From IMG/VR virus record IMGVR_UViG_3300005608_000013, positions 1 to 36,647 of that record: a stretch of 36,647 bases of DNA; one strand, 5' to 3'. The translations under genes and the position numbers were made by a program. Of this stretch, positions 29,981 to 36,647 are shown in pieces. The stretch is from a virus. The notes beneath the pieces are model-generated. The model was not told where the DNA came from, did no database searches, and saw only the letters and a program-made list of their open reading frames with translations. The number at the start of each line of letters is the position of its first letter. Position 1 is the stretch's first letter.

Positions 29981-31607
29981 TATTTCCTTGCTCATAGTCT
30001 GCGGGATCGATACCTTGCTCCGCAGGATCAGGCTCAGGAGGTTGTAAAGACATCTCCATTTGTGCCAATTCCAGTTGTTGCATTGCCATTGGGTCGATCA
30101 ACTGTCCGCTATCTATTTCTTTCTTCATTTGCTTATCAATTTCGTTGAATTCTGCCTCAGTTTGACGTAGAATTTGACGTCTTAGATATTCTAATGAGAA
30201 ATATTTACCCGCATATGGATCCATTTGCTGCAGCAAAGCAAGTCTTTCATTAAGAATTTCTTGTTGCTTAAGCTCGGAGAAGTAGTTATCTGCAACGTAA
30301 TCGTATTGGATATGCTCCTTCATTACATCCCAATCATCCAGTGTAATTACACCTTTAAGGACTAATTGGGTCTTCAGTAGATCATTAAAAAGATCACTGA
30401 AACGTTTGCGGAGTCGGACTATAAACTTTTGGAATTTAACTTCGTCTCTGGTAATCTCTGCAGATCTACCAATGTTAAAGCTGTTGTCTGATTCCAGTCT
30501 GGACTCAGGGACGTTGAGTGCACGGTATAATTTCTTTTGGAAATACTTGACATCCTCCAACTCACCTAGGTTTTGACCACCTGGCAATGTAGAGATCTCT
30601 GTGCCTCTTCCTCCTTCACGTCTCGGTAGCCAGAAATCTTCTAGCATAGACATGAATTTCTTATCGTCACGAATCTCACCAGTATCCGCATTGTATACCA
30701 GTTTGTTTCTATATCGACTCATCACCTCGCGGAGATATTGCTCAGCTTTCTGCTTAGGCAGATTACCAACGTCAATGTAGAAGATTCGTCTTTCGGGTGC
30801 TCTGGATAGACGATAGATAACCAGAGAATCCTCAATCATTCTTAGTTGATTGAGTGCTTTGATTGCCTTATGTAGGTGAGATAAGACAATGTTTCTATTC
30901 ATGTCCCTCTTACCAGAGTGGACATAACAGATTGCGTCAGGTGCAATCTTTACACCTTTATTCTCAAATCCACGGAGTCCCTTAGGAGCATAGATGTAAT
31001 ACTCTAAACTCTTAGGCACTAGTGATTCGCCAGTAGGATCGCCAGGTCCGTTTGCTAAACCTGATCCCCCTTTACCTCTGTCAAATTCAACAACCTTCTT
31101 GATTTTGCGAGGGTCGATGTATCTTAATTCCGTGATACCCTCTGCAGGATTATCAGGATTAATCATCTTATGGTAGAAAAGTCTACCATCGATATACCAT
31201 CTACGGAAAATATCGTATGCTCTTCTATCAAAATCTAAAAGAGAGAGGACGTTTTCAAACTCTTCTCTAATTCTTTTCTTCATAGAATCGGAGACTTGGA
31301 GGTTAGAAAGCTCGATATCGATAGGATGATCGTCTAACTCACCTGCGATTGCCTCATTAACAACATCGTTGATAGCAGCATCCGCTTCTGGATGCAAACT
31401 CATCTCACGATATCTACCAATGAGATCCATCTCCGTGCCTTTCGATGACTCTTTGTCACCAAAATCCACATACTGTCCGAAATAACCACCCGCTACAATA
31501 GGTTCGGCAGCGTCCTCACTATCTTTACGCACGAAAGAAGGACCCTTCGCGTTTGGCGAGGAGCCCTTCTTCTTGCGATCAAGAGAATAACCAAATAGTT
31601 GTGCCAT
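29976..31607 (-). CDS. gp20: Portal vertex protein gp20
   Basis: This 543-residue protein is the portal, the 12-mer ring through which DNA enters and leaves the head. Conserved segments include YFGQYVDFGD, MDLIGRYREMSLHPEADAAI, RAYDIFRRWYIDGRLFYHKM, GITELRYIDPRKIKKV, and WLPRREGGRGTEISTLPGG. T4 gp20 has 524 residues. It is preceded by a CTAAATA late element. The C-terminal 60 residues are Gln/Met/Pro-rich, as in other cyanophages. The gene is widely used as a cyanophage marker. Confidence 0.97.
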   Translation of the reverse strand: MAQLFGYSLDRKKKGSSPNAKGPSFVRKDSEDAAEPIVAGGYFGQYVDFGDKESSKGTEMDLIGRYREMSLHPEADAAINDVVNEAIAGELDDHPIDIELSNLQVSDSMKKRIREEFENVLSLLDFDRRAYDIFRRWYIDGRLFYHKMINPDNPAEGITELRYIDPRKIKKVVEFDRGKGGSGLANGPGDPTGESLVPKSLEYYIYAPKGLRGFENKGVKIAPDAICYVHSGKRDMNRNIVLSHLHKAIKALNQLRMIEDSLVIYRLSRAPERRIFYIDVGNLPKQKAEQYLREVMSRYRNKLVYNADTGEIRDDKKFMSMLEDFWLPRREGGRGTEISTLPGGQNLGELEDVKYFQKKLYRALNVPESRLESDNSFNIGRSAEITRDEVKFQKFIVRLRKRFSDLFNDLLKTQLVLKGVITLDDWDVMKEHIQYDYVADNYFSELKQQEILNERLALLQQMDPYAGKYFSLEYLRRQILRQTEAEFNEIDKQMKKEIDSGQLIDPMAMQQLELAQMEMSLQPPEPDPAEQGIDPADYEQGNI

Positions 31608-31631
31608 TCAAATATGTAACTAGGTTGTAGT

Positions 31632-31638
31632 TATTTAG
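31632..31638 (-). promoter_or_regulatory. Late promoter element for gp20
   Basis: CTAAATA (within CGCTAAATAAC) on the minus strand, 25 bases upstream of the portal start and just past the gp19 stop. Confidence 0.55.
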
Positions 31639-31652
31639 CGACTTCCAAAAAC

Positions 31653-32297
31653 CTACTTTTGCTGATGGTGTGCTGCGTTAACGTCTGACGCATATGTCCA
31701 GTACTGAACCTGGAACTCTACAGTGTATTCTTCTGGTGTGTCGTTACTATCCCATGCAAGATCGATTGCTGAGATGTTACTTGGCCAGATACCCTCAAAC
31801 TTGTATGCTCTGGTTTGCTCAGACTGTCTGTCATATTGACGGACAACAGCATTAGTTTGATATTGTTGAGGTGCGTCGAATGATTGGAAATTCTGCTGAA
31901 GTGCTTGGATCTGTGTAGACCAATTTTCCAGTTGACTTCTAATCACGAAGTTAGCGTCGTTGAGTACTGTAACAGTCCATGGTTCGAATGTCCTGTCACC
32001 TGCAATTTTAATAGTACGTCCCCTATATGGGACTTCGATTACACCGACGGTAGACGCGGGGATGTTTGCTGCTTTGACAAGCAACGTTGCAAGTGTAGAA
32101 TCAGTATTAGTTTCACCTGCAGCGGCTTCTGCAGCATCACCTGCTCCACCTGATCCTCCGATTCCTGCTCCTTCCAATCCCGCTTGTGGGAAAGTTAATT
32201 CGACTTGAAACAGATTGGGGCGGGCAAGATCCCCAATCTTATTTCTAAAATCAAATATAGGAGAGTTAATCTGCCCTCCCTCTATATTATTTGCCAT
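31653..32297 (-). CDS. gp19: Tail tube protein gp19
   Basis: This 214-residue protein is the tail tube subunit. Diagnostic features are PIFDFRNKIGDLARPNLFQV, the region VPYRGRTIKIAGDRTFEPWT, and WPSNISAIDLAWDS followed by EEYTVEFQVQYW. T4 gp19 has 163 residues; the extra length is mainly an Ala/Gly/Glu-rich insert (about residues 40-60). Tube rings stack inside the gp18 sheath. The ATG at 32297 has AGGAG 8-10 bases upstream. It follows gp18 and precedes gp20, as in T4. Confidence 0.93.
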   Translation of the reverse strand: MANNIEGGQINSPIFDFRNKIGDLARPNLFQVELTFPQAGLEGAGIGGSGGAGDAAEAAAGETNTDSTLATLLVKAANIPASTVGVIEVPYRGRTIKIAGDRTFEPWTVTVLNDANFVIRSQLENWSTQIQALQQNFQSFDAPQQYQTNAVVRQYDRQSEQTRAYKFEGIWPSNISAIDLAWDSNDTPEEYTVEFQVQYWTYASDVNAAHHQQK

Positions 32298-32326
32298 GAG
32301 TTTAATCTCCTAAAATTTGAAATTGA

Positions 32327-32340
32327 CTACGAAGTCGTAG
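32327..32340 (-). terminator. Weak hairpin between gp18 and gp19
   Basis: CTACGA and TCGTAG form a perfect inverted repeat with almost no loop, followed on the minus strand by TCAATTTC. It is too weak for an efficient terminator, but could lower read-through or mark a processing site between sheath and tube genes. Confidence 0.3.
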
Positions 32341-32350
32341 CACGGTTTAC

Positions 32351-35122
32351 TTAGGTTGCAACTTCAGAGAAGCTAGCTCCAGTCCTTGTTGCAGTAAAGG
32401 TTAGAGTAATGAAGTTAATAGATCTAGTAGGTTTGATGAAGATCTCAGCATAAAACTCTCCTCTGTCAATAGACTCAGGTGGGTTGTTAGTGCTGTCGCA
32501 GACAACCAAGAAGTCAGTAACGCCACGTCGTGACTGTACGGATCTCATGAAAGGTTCTACGATATTCTTGAAACCTTGGCGAGTAAACTCGTCATTCAAT
32601 TCAAAGAGTTGTGTCTTAGCAGCTTGTGCAATCGCACCTTCCAAGACAAGGAATAGACGTCTTACGTTGATTCTATCGAATGCAGACTGATAAGCGAGAG
32701 CGGTCTTGTCTCCGAAGAGGACGATACCTTCGCCAGGGAATGCAACGATTGGGTTAACTCTAGCAGCGTAAAGTCTATCTCTGTGATCTTTAAGAGGAGA
32801 GTAAGCAAGTTTAACTGCGTTACGAAGTTGTCCTCTATTGAAACCTGCAGGTGAGAACCAAGGTTCCTGATTCAGAGTTGTGCTAAGTGTAAGACCTGCA
32901 ATGTCTGCGTTACATGGAATGTAACGATAAACATCGTTGTAACGGTCATAGATGTATTTGTAGTTATTGTCAAATACTGCGTATGAGGAAGATGAAAGTT
33001 GATCAAAGAAACTGATAGTCTTGTCAACAATGTCTGTTACGTTAGGAATACCGATGACGTCTGCTCTGTATGGAGAAACAAATGCCATGCAATCCTTACG
33101 AGTGCTTGCAATGTCGATTACCTTCTGTGCCTTAGCGATTGTGTCACTCATGTTGCTCATTGAAGGTCCCATAAGGACGTAATCAACTTCTTGAGTTTCA
33201 GCATCACTAAAGAGATCGTAACCTGCAAGTAGTGAAGGTCTGTCAACAGTGTATCCATCAACTCCACCTTGGAGGTGATACTTAACTGATCCGTTATTCT
33301 TAGTGCCGATAACAGGAATGCTGTTAGGGTCAAGACCAGAAGTGTCGTCTCCACCGAAGAGAGCATTGTCTGACTTAAGGAGGTCAAAGTCTCTGTTGAC
33401 TACGCTACCACCCCATGATCCGTCGGCAGTGCCAGAGCGGTCAAAGATGTTAGCAGTTTCGTGTGATCCCCAGTAGATATACTGAGACTTATTCATCAAC
33501 ACGTCAACATAGTAAAGTGACTCACCTTGAGGTGACTTAGCGTCAGATCCTTTAGACAAGTTAGTAAACTTCTCAAGCAATGCACCAGGTGTGCCTGTAA
33601 GTGCTCCGTCTCCATCAAGGACAAGGACGTGCAACAGGTCTCTGTATCCACCACGCTCATCTGCCCATGCTGATGTGCCTGGTCTTGGAGCAATGTTGAT
33701 CCACTTCTCTCCTTGACCATAAGGTCTAGACTCATAGTCACTAGCAACTGCAACAGCAGATACTGTAGCAGCGTTTCCGTCTACAACAGTTTGGTTTGCT
33801 TGGAAGAGAGGAGAAGTCTTGTTAAGAGAAACTCTCAATTCTCTAGAGATTGACAAGATCTTACCAGATGTGCCAGTAGCAGATCCAGGTGATCCTGCGT
33901 TGTTTGCCAACTCAGTAATAGTGTCGCCAACTTCCCAGTAGTCAGATGCAGTGCTGTCTACGCTGATCTCAAGTTTCTGAGTTTCCTTATCGTATGCAAC
34001 AAGGCGTCCAGAAATGTTTCCAGAAAGACCATTGTAGAAGTTGTCAGCAACAAAGTTACCAACCAAAGTGCTATTCTCTTCAAGAGTAAGGACTACAGTA
34101 TAAGAATAAACCTTACCGAAGATGTTAGCAGGAGAGTAAGAGATCTCTGCACCAGATGCAAATTCCCACTCAGCAGAAGATGGTTGTGCAAGGTAAAGGA
34201 TTTGATCCGCACCTGCGTCGGTGATCACAACTCTTAGAGAGTTACCGTGAGTACCAGCAGTTTTACCTGCCCACTTCCAGTTGTTAGAAGCATCCTTAAT
34301 AGTTGACTCGTATGCATCAAGATTCTTAATCAGAGGAGCAGTAATACCAGTAGAGGTTTGCTCGTTAATTGTAGTCTTGTTGGTTGAGACAGTTAGGAGA
34401 GTTACAGCAGATCCGTCAGTGTGTGCTGCAGCAGTTGTAGCAAGTGCACCACGAGTAACTGTAAGATCATTACCTGCGACACCTGAGACTTGAAGAATCT
34501 CGTCGTCAATTCTAATATAGGAGTTAGTACCTGCTCCGAGAGTTGCTACAGAAGCAACAGAGAGAGTGGTATCAGCATCAGTGAAAGTAGACCCTTCGTT
34601 AATAGTAGAAGCAGATCCTGCACCCTCGATGAGAGTAACTTGTGATCCTGCTGCGTGAGATACAGCTGCAGTTGCAAGTTGACCACGAGTAACAACAACG
34701 TCGTTACCAGAAACAGATCCGATTGAGACGATTTCAGCGTCGATCAAAAGAAGATCAGTTACATCGAAGTCAGTAGTAGACTGGACTGTAAGTGTAGTGT
34801 CGTTTGCACTAAAGACAGTATTGGTGAATTGTGCTGTGTCAATAGCATTCTTCAAAGAATTGCTCATTGCACGGACAATCTTCATGGTGCCACCATAAAG
34901 AAGATATTGTGCTGCACTAAACCAATACTCAAAATTTGAGTTAGTTGGTCTACCAAAAATTGCGAGAAGCTCCTTCTCACTAGTTACCGAGACGATTTGC
35001 TCTACTGGTCCTTTTTCAAAACTACCAACGATTGCGGCTACATTATCTACTGTAGCGTTAACAACGTTAGTTAGATCTCTTTCCAGTACAACAACACCTG
35101 GTGAAAGTTGCGTTGATGCCAT
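32351..35122 (-). CDS. gp18: Tail sheath protein gp18
   Basis: This 923-residue protein is the contractile sheath subunit. The N-terminus (LSPGVVVLERDLTNVV) and the C-terminal core (KIVRAMSN, MNKSQYIYWGSHETANIF, YRYIPCNADIAGLTLST, RINVRRLFLVLEGAIAQAA) fit T4 gp18 (659 residues). The extra length is partly due to two tandem repeats of about 65 residues at about 103-165 and 177-243, inserted after the first domain, and likely decorate the sheath surface. The ATG at 35122 has a strong ribosome binding site (TAGGAG) that lies in one arm of an inverted repeat. Confidence 0.95.
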   Translation of the reverse strand: MASTQLSPGVVVLERDLTNVVNATVDNVAAIVGSFEKGPVEQIVSVTSEKELLAIFGRPTNSNFEYWFSAAQYLLYGGTMKIVRAMSNSLKNAIDTAQFTNTVFSANDTTLTVQSTTDFDVTDLLLIDAEIVSIGSVSGNDVVVTRGQLATAAVSHAAGSQVTLIEGAGSASTINEGSTFTDADTTLSVASVATLGAGTNSYIRIDDEILQVSGVAGNDLTVTRGALATTAAAHTDGSAVTLLTVSTNKTTINEQTSTGITAPLIKNLDAYESTIKDASNNWKWAGKTAGTHGNSLRVVITDAGADQILYLAQPSSAEWEFASGAEISYSPANIFGKVYSYTVVLTLEENSTLVGNFVADNFYNGLSGNISGRLVAYDKETQKLEISVDSTASDYWEVGDTITELANNAGSPGSATGTSGKILSISRELRVSLNKTSPLFQANQTVVDGNAATVSAVAVASDYESRPYGQGEKWINIAPRPGTSAWADERGGYRDLLHVLVLDGDGALTGTPGALLEKFTNLSKGSDAKSPQGESLYYVDVLMNKSQYIYWGSHETANIFDRSGTADGSWGGSVVNRDFDLLKSDNALFGGDDTSGLDPNSIPVIGTKNNGSVKYHLQGGVDGYTVDRPSLLAGYDLFSDAETQEVDYVLMGPSMSNMSDTIAKAQKVIDIASTRKDCMAFVSPYRADVIGIPNVTDIVDKTISFFDQLSSSSYAVFDNNYKYIYDRYNDVYRYIPCNADIAGLTLSTTLNQEPWFSPAGFNRGQLRNAVKLAYSPLKDHRDRLYAARVNPIVAFPGEGIVLFGDKTALAYQSAFDRINVRRLFLVLEGAIAQAAKTQLFELNDEFTRQGFKNIVEPFMRSVQSRRGVTDFLVVCDSTNNPPESIDRGEFYAEIFIKPTRSINFITLTFTATRTGASFSEVAT
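34394..34816 (-). repeat. gp18: Tandem domain repeat within gp18
   Basis: Two copies of a beta-rich unit are spaced by 76 residues (34628-34816 and 34394-34594). Both follow the order DTTLxV, IDxEI, V-x-GND, VTRGxLAT, H-x-x-GSxVTL. Several positions are identical and others conservative, so this is a duplication inside the gene. Confidence 0.75.
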
Positions 35123-35133
35123 GTTTGTATACT

Positions 35134-35178
35134 CCTAAAACGGGTCTAACAGATGCTATGAATATTTATTGTTTTAGG
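35134..35178 (-). promoter_or_regulatory. gp18: Inverted repeat covering the gp18 ribosome binding site
   Basis: CCTAAAAC (35134-35141 on the plus strand) and GTTTTAGG (35171-35178) are perfect 8-base arms with 29 bases between. On the minus-strand RNA the second arm contains the AGG of the gp18 Shine-Dalgarno sequence. The late promoter element lies between the arms. Confidence 0.55.
35163..35170 (-). promoter_or_regulatory. Late promoter element for gp18
   Basis: AATAAATA on the minus strand, 41 bases upstream of the gp18 start. It matches the T4 late consensus at seven of eight positions. A transcript from here would begin inside the loop of the flanking inverted repeat. Confidence 0.55.
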
Positions 35179-35210
35179 TATTTCAAAGGGGTGATCATGA
35201 CGTGAGCATA

Positions 35211-35435
35211 CTACCAGTCAGGATAGTCAGACCATTTTACTCTTCTCTTTCGGGATTTATTTACTCTTCTTATCGTGCATTCCTTACATGTATATGCATA
35301 GGCAGATGGGACGTTGCCTCGGTCTTTCTTTGTCATGTAAAAACCATCTATCAAGTCAAACGTCCTTAGACACCGCCTGCATTGTCTCTCTACAAATAGT
35401 AGATTTTCTAAACTAAATTCATCTTCAATATTCAT
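35211..35435 (-). CDS. Small zinc-ribbon-like protein
   Basis: This 74-residue protein starts MNIEDEFSLENLLFVERQCR and has two Cys pairs, CRRC and CKEC, about 30 residues apart, followed by a basic stretch (RRVNKSRKRRVK). That is a probable zinc-binding knuckle with a DNA- or RNA-binding tail. The ATG at 35435 follows AAGGA by about 9 bases; a longer TTG frame at 35462 is less likely. It overlaps the 38-residue membrane gene by 11 bases. The target is unknown. Confidence 0.7.
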   Translation of the reverse strand: MNIEDEFSLENLLFVERQCRRCLRTFDLIDGFYMTKKDRGNVPSAYAYTCKECTIRRVNKSRKRRVKWSDYPDW

Positions 35436-35541
35436 CTTCGGACTTCCTTGCCCAATATCCAAATGTCACACCTGCAGTAAAGATTACAAGGACAAACAGA
35501 ATGTTTCCCATTGATACTAGGTTGCCTTCAATAATACTCAT
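35425..35541 (-). CDS. 38-residue membrane protein
   Basis: ATG at 35541 to TGA at 35425, starting MSIIEGNLVSMGNILFVLVI and continuing FTAGVTFGYWARKSEDEY. It has one membrane span and a charged C-terminus. The start overlaps the stop of the upstream gene (ATGA) and the end overlaps the zinc-ribbon-like gene. It fills the gap between them. Function unknown. Confidence 0.65.
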   Translation of the reverse strand: MSIIEGNLVSMGNILFVLVIFTAGVTFGYWARKSEDEY

Positions 35542-35729
35542 TTTATAAAGTTATGTTTAGATGTGCTACTCTTTGTCCTATTGTGGATGACAATAAATCT
35601 ATCTGCTGCAAACGTCCCTGCAAGACAAACATCGATCTCGTCACCATCTTCCCAGTTTACATCACCATTCTTTTTGGTATGAAGCATTGCTTCCTGTATC
35701 TGGTCAATTACTTCTTTCGTTAATTTCAT
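35538..35729 (-). CDS. Small protein of unknown function
   Basis: This 63-residue protein starts MKLTKEVIDQIQEAMLHTKK. A helix (residues 3-18) is followed by GDVNWEDGDEIDVCLAGTFA and FIVIHNRTK, an alpha-beta layout. The ATG at 35729 is preferred over a TTG 12 bases upstream. It overlaps the preceding gene by 26 bases and the next by 4. No family is recognised. Confidence 0.62.
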   Translation of the reverse strand: MKLTKEVIDQIQEAMLHTKKNGDVNWEDGDEIDVCLAGTFAADRFIVIHNRTKSSTSKHNFIK

Positions 35730-35883
35730 ACTCAATTTCAATAACTTTTGATGACCTCCCTACGGAGTTTGCTCTAGTCAGTCTCTTCATATTACCACCT
35801 AATGACTTAGCGATGTGCTCTAATTCTTCTAGACATTGTGCTTCGAGATCCTCGTATGGATCGTAATACCTGTCAACTTTCAT
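35704..35883 (-). CDS. 59-residue protein of unknown function
   Basis: ATG at 35883 to TGA at 35704, starting MKVDRYYDPYEDLEAQCLEE. It has an acidic helical first half (LEELEHIAKSLGGNMKRL) and a second half with NSVGRSSKVIEIEYEINE. The start overlaps the stop of the preceding gene as ATGA. It fills an otherwise empty 140-base gap. Function unknown. Confidence 0.65.
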   Translation of the reverse strand: MKVDRYYDPYEDLEAQCLEELEHIAKSLGGNMKRLTRANSVGRSSKVIEIEYEINERSN

Positions 35884-36065
35884 GAGATTCCGTATTGAGA
35901 TAAGTCGTACTCTGGTATAGTTAGGGGAGCACCCTCACGAGGTTTTGGATTTCCTATCTTCTGTAGGATATCACCAGGTATTTTTTTAAGAGTGATGTCA
36001 TAGGGTATGGGTGCGTTTGCTACGCATACCCTAATGCACTCAAGCTCTTCTTCAGTAAAGGTCAT
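35880..36065 (-). CDS. 61-residue protein of unknown function
   Basis: The frame starts MTFTEEELECIRVCVANAPI and contains DITLKKIPGDILQKIGNPKP, ending PEYDLSQYGIS. It is acidic, with two Cys near the start. It has ATGA overlaps with both neighbours (36062-36065 and 35880-35883), which strongly suggests a real gene in a coupled run. Confidence 0.68.
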   Translation of the reverse strand: MTFTEEELECIRVCVANAPIPYDITLKKIPGDILQKIGNPKPREGAPLTIPEYDLSQYGIS

Positions 36066-36250
36066 TTTTTCTTTGGATAAAGAGATTCAATTCTCTTCTT
36101 ACGAAGTTCCTCCTTCTTTCTTCTTGCTTCCACCTGCTCATCCCACCATTTAACTGGCCAACGATTCATTTTCAGAGCAGCAATCCACAACTTCTTTTTA
36201 GGAAGTAGTAGATACTTTCTCATTAATGATTGCAGGGTTGGGACTTTCAT
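36062..36250 (-). CDS. 62-residue basic protein
   Basis: The frame starts MKVPTLQSLMRKYLLLPKKK and continues with LWIAALKMNRWPVKWWDEQV, ending in a Lys/Arg/Glu helix (EARRKKEELRKKRIESL) and YPKKK. It is very basic and Trp-rich, and could bind nucleic acid or sit at a membrane surface. It is linked to both neighbours by overlaps (TAATG and ATGA). Function unknown. Confidence 0.68.
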   Translation of the reverse strand: MKVPTLQSLMRKYLLLPKKKLWIAALKMNRWPVKWWDEQVEARRKKEELRKKRIESLYPKKK

Positions 36251-36459
36251 TAATCGTCGTGATCGTCAAAAGGATCTTCCAATCCTTTATTATTAAAGAA
36301 TGCCTTATTGATTCCGTAGAAAATAAACAACACAGTAATGACTGCAATAGAGATCATCAGTGTGACATTAGGATCATAGTTGGCATGCGGAATAACCGCA
36401 TTACATTTTGTCCAAGTACCTGGTAAGGTATAGACTGGTGGACAGGATAAAAAAATCAT
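36250..36459 (-). CDS. 69-residue single-pass membrane protein
   Basis: The frame starts MIFLSCPPVYTLPGTWTKCN, followed by a membrane span (LMISIAVITVLFIFYGI) and an acidic tail (LEDPFDDHDD). The N-terminal part with two Cys may be outside and the acidic tail inside. It is coupled to the neighbours by ATGA (36456-36459) and TAATG (36250). Function unknown. Confidence 0.7.
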   Translation of the reverse strand: MIFLSCPPVYTLPGTWTKCNAVIPHANYDPNVTLMISIAVITVLFIFYGINKAFFNNKGLEDPFDDHDD

Positions 36460-36647
36460 CTAAATTCCCACATGTAAGATCGGTCTCCGTATTCATCAGT
36501 ATGCCATCGATCGCCATCTTTGTCAACAAACGTCTCCTCTTCAAATCCATCATCGATGAAACCAAAGGGTGCCATGTCTGCTTCAATCTGCTCTTTCTGC
36601 TCTTGATACAGACGTGCTCTAACGTCATTGTCATGCAACTCTCTGAA
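36456..36647 (-). CDS. Unknown protein, N-terminus outside the window
   Basis: The frame is open from the right edge (FRELHDNDVRARLYQEQKEQ) to the stop at 36456. A TTG at 36638 is possible, but the frame stays open upstream, so the true start is probably beyond the window. It is acidic (IDDGFEEETFVDKDGDRW, then HTDEYGDRSYMWEFR) with a helical first part. No family is recognised. It overlaps the next gene by four bases. Confidence 0.65.
   Translation of the reverse strand, partial: FRELHDNDVRARLYQEQKEQIEADMAPFGFIDDGFEEETFVDKDGDRWHTDEYGDRSYMWEFR

Noticed and set aside
1-36647. tRNA genes, CRISPR arrays, insertion sequences, integrase or att sites
   Set aside because: None was seen. Intergenic spaces are too short for tRNA clusters, and no direct-repeat arrays or transposase/integrase motifs were found.

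Overview
This window is part of the genome of a T4-like cyanophage, a myovirus of marine Synechococcus or Prochlorococcus. The evidence is a co-linear block of T4 core genes (41, uvsX, 43, regA, 62, 44, 45, 46, 47, 55, uvsW, uvsY, 23, 22, 21, 67, 20, 19, 18) mixed with genes typical of cyanophages: hsp20, a phycocyanobilin:ferredoxin oxidoreductase (pcyA), a cobS-like AAA+ ATPase, DUF3110- and DUF3310-type proteins and several 2-oxoglutarate/Fe(II) oxygenases. Almost all genes are on the minus strand, so the order of transcription runs from high to low coordinates. No tRNA, rRNA, integrase, insertion sequence or CRISPR array was found. The longest gene-free stretch is about 170 bases (5820-5987).

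Layout in the order of transcription. (1) 36647-35211: a run of tiny genes, several linked by ATGA start/stop overlaps. (2) 35122-26600: the head and tail module, with sheath gp18, tube gp19, portal gp20, core gp67, protease gp21, scaffold gp22 and major capsid gp23. It has T4-style late promoters (TATAAATA, AATAAATA or CTAAATA) and a GNRA-loop terminator after gp23. (3) 26512-25018: small membrane proteins and a tube/baseplate-type protein. (4) 25018-19202: recombination and late transcription, with UvsY, UvsW, an Sm-like protein, late sigma gp55 (with its own sigma70-type promoter), gp47, a DUF3110 protein and gp46, then a strong terminator. (5) 19120-15241: a VWA/HExxH protein, a small conserved protein and CobS-like MoxR AAA+. 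(6) 15241-9549: DUF3310, clamp gp45, clamp loader gp44, a 47-residue membrane peptide, two tandem 2OG oxygenases, Dam methylase, PcyA, gp62 and RegA. (7) 9525-5988: an unfamiliar cassette, with four membrane-protein genes on the minus strand converging on three plus-strand genes for exported proteins. (8) 5819-1: Hsp20, a small plus-strand membrane protein, three small genes (two of them Sm-like), DNA polymerase gp43, recombinase UvsX, a prolyl-hydroxylase-like enzyme and the N-terminus of helicase gp41.

The replisome (41, 43, 44, 45, 62), the recombination set (uvsX, uvsY, uvsW, 46, 47) and the translational repressor RegA act together. The late sigma gp55 would switch on the TATAAATA/CTAAATA promoters of the structural genes. 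PcyA, Hsp20, the CobS-like ATPase and the oxygenases are auxiliary host-interaction functions. The parts least explained by known biology are the exported/membrane cassette at 5988-9525, the MoxR AAA+/VWA-metalloprotease pair, and a set of three apparently paralogous small Sm-like proteins. Five genes shorter than 60 residues were recovered by reading overlaps by hand (13128, 26084, 26426, 35425 and 35704).
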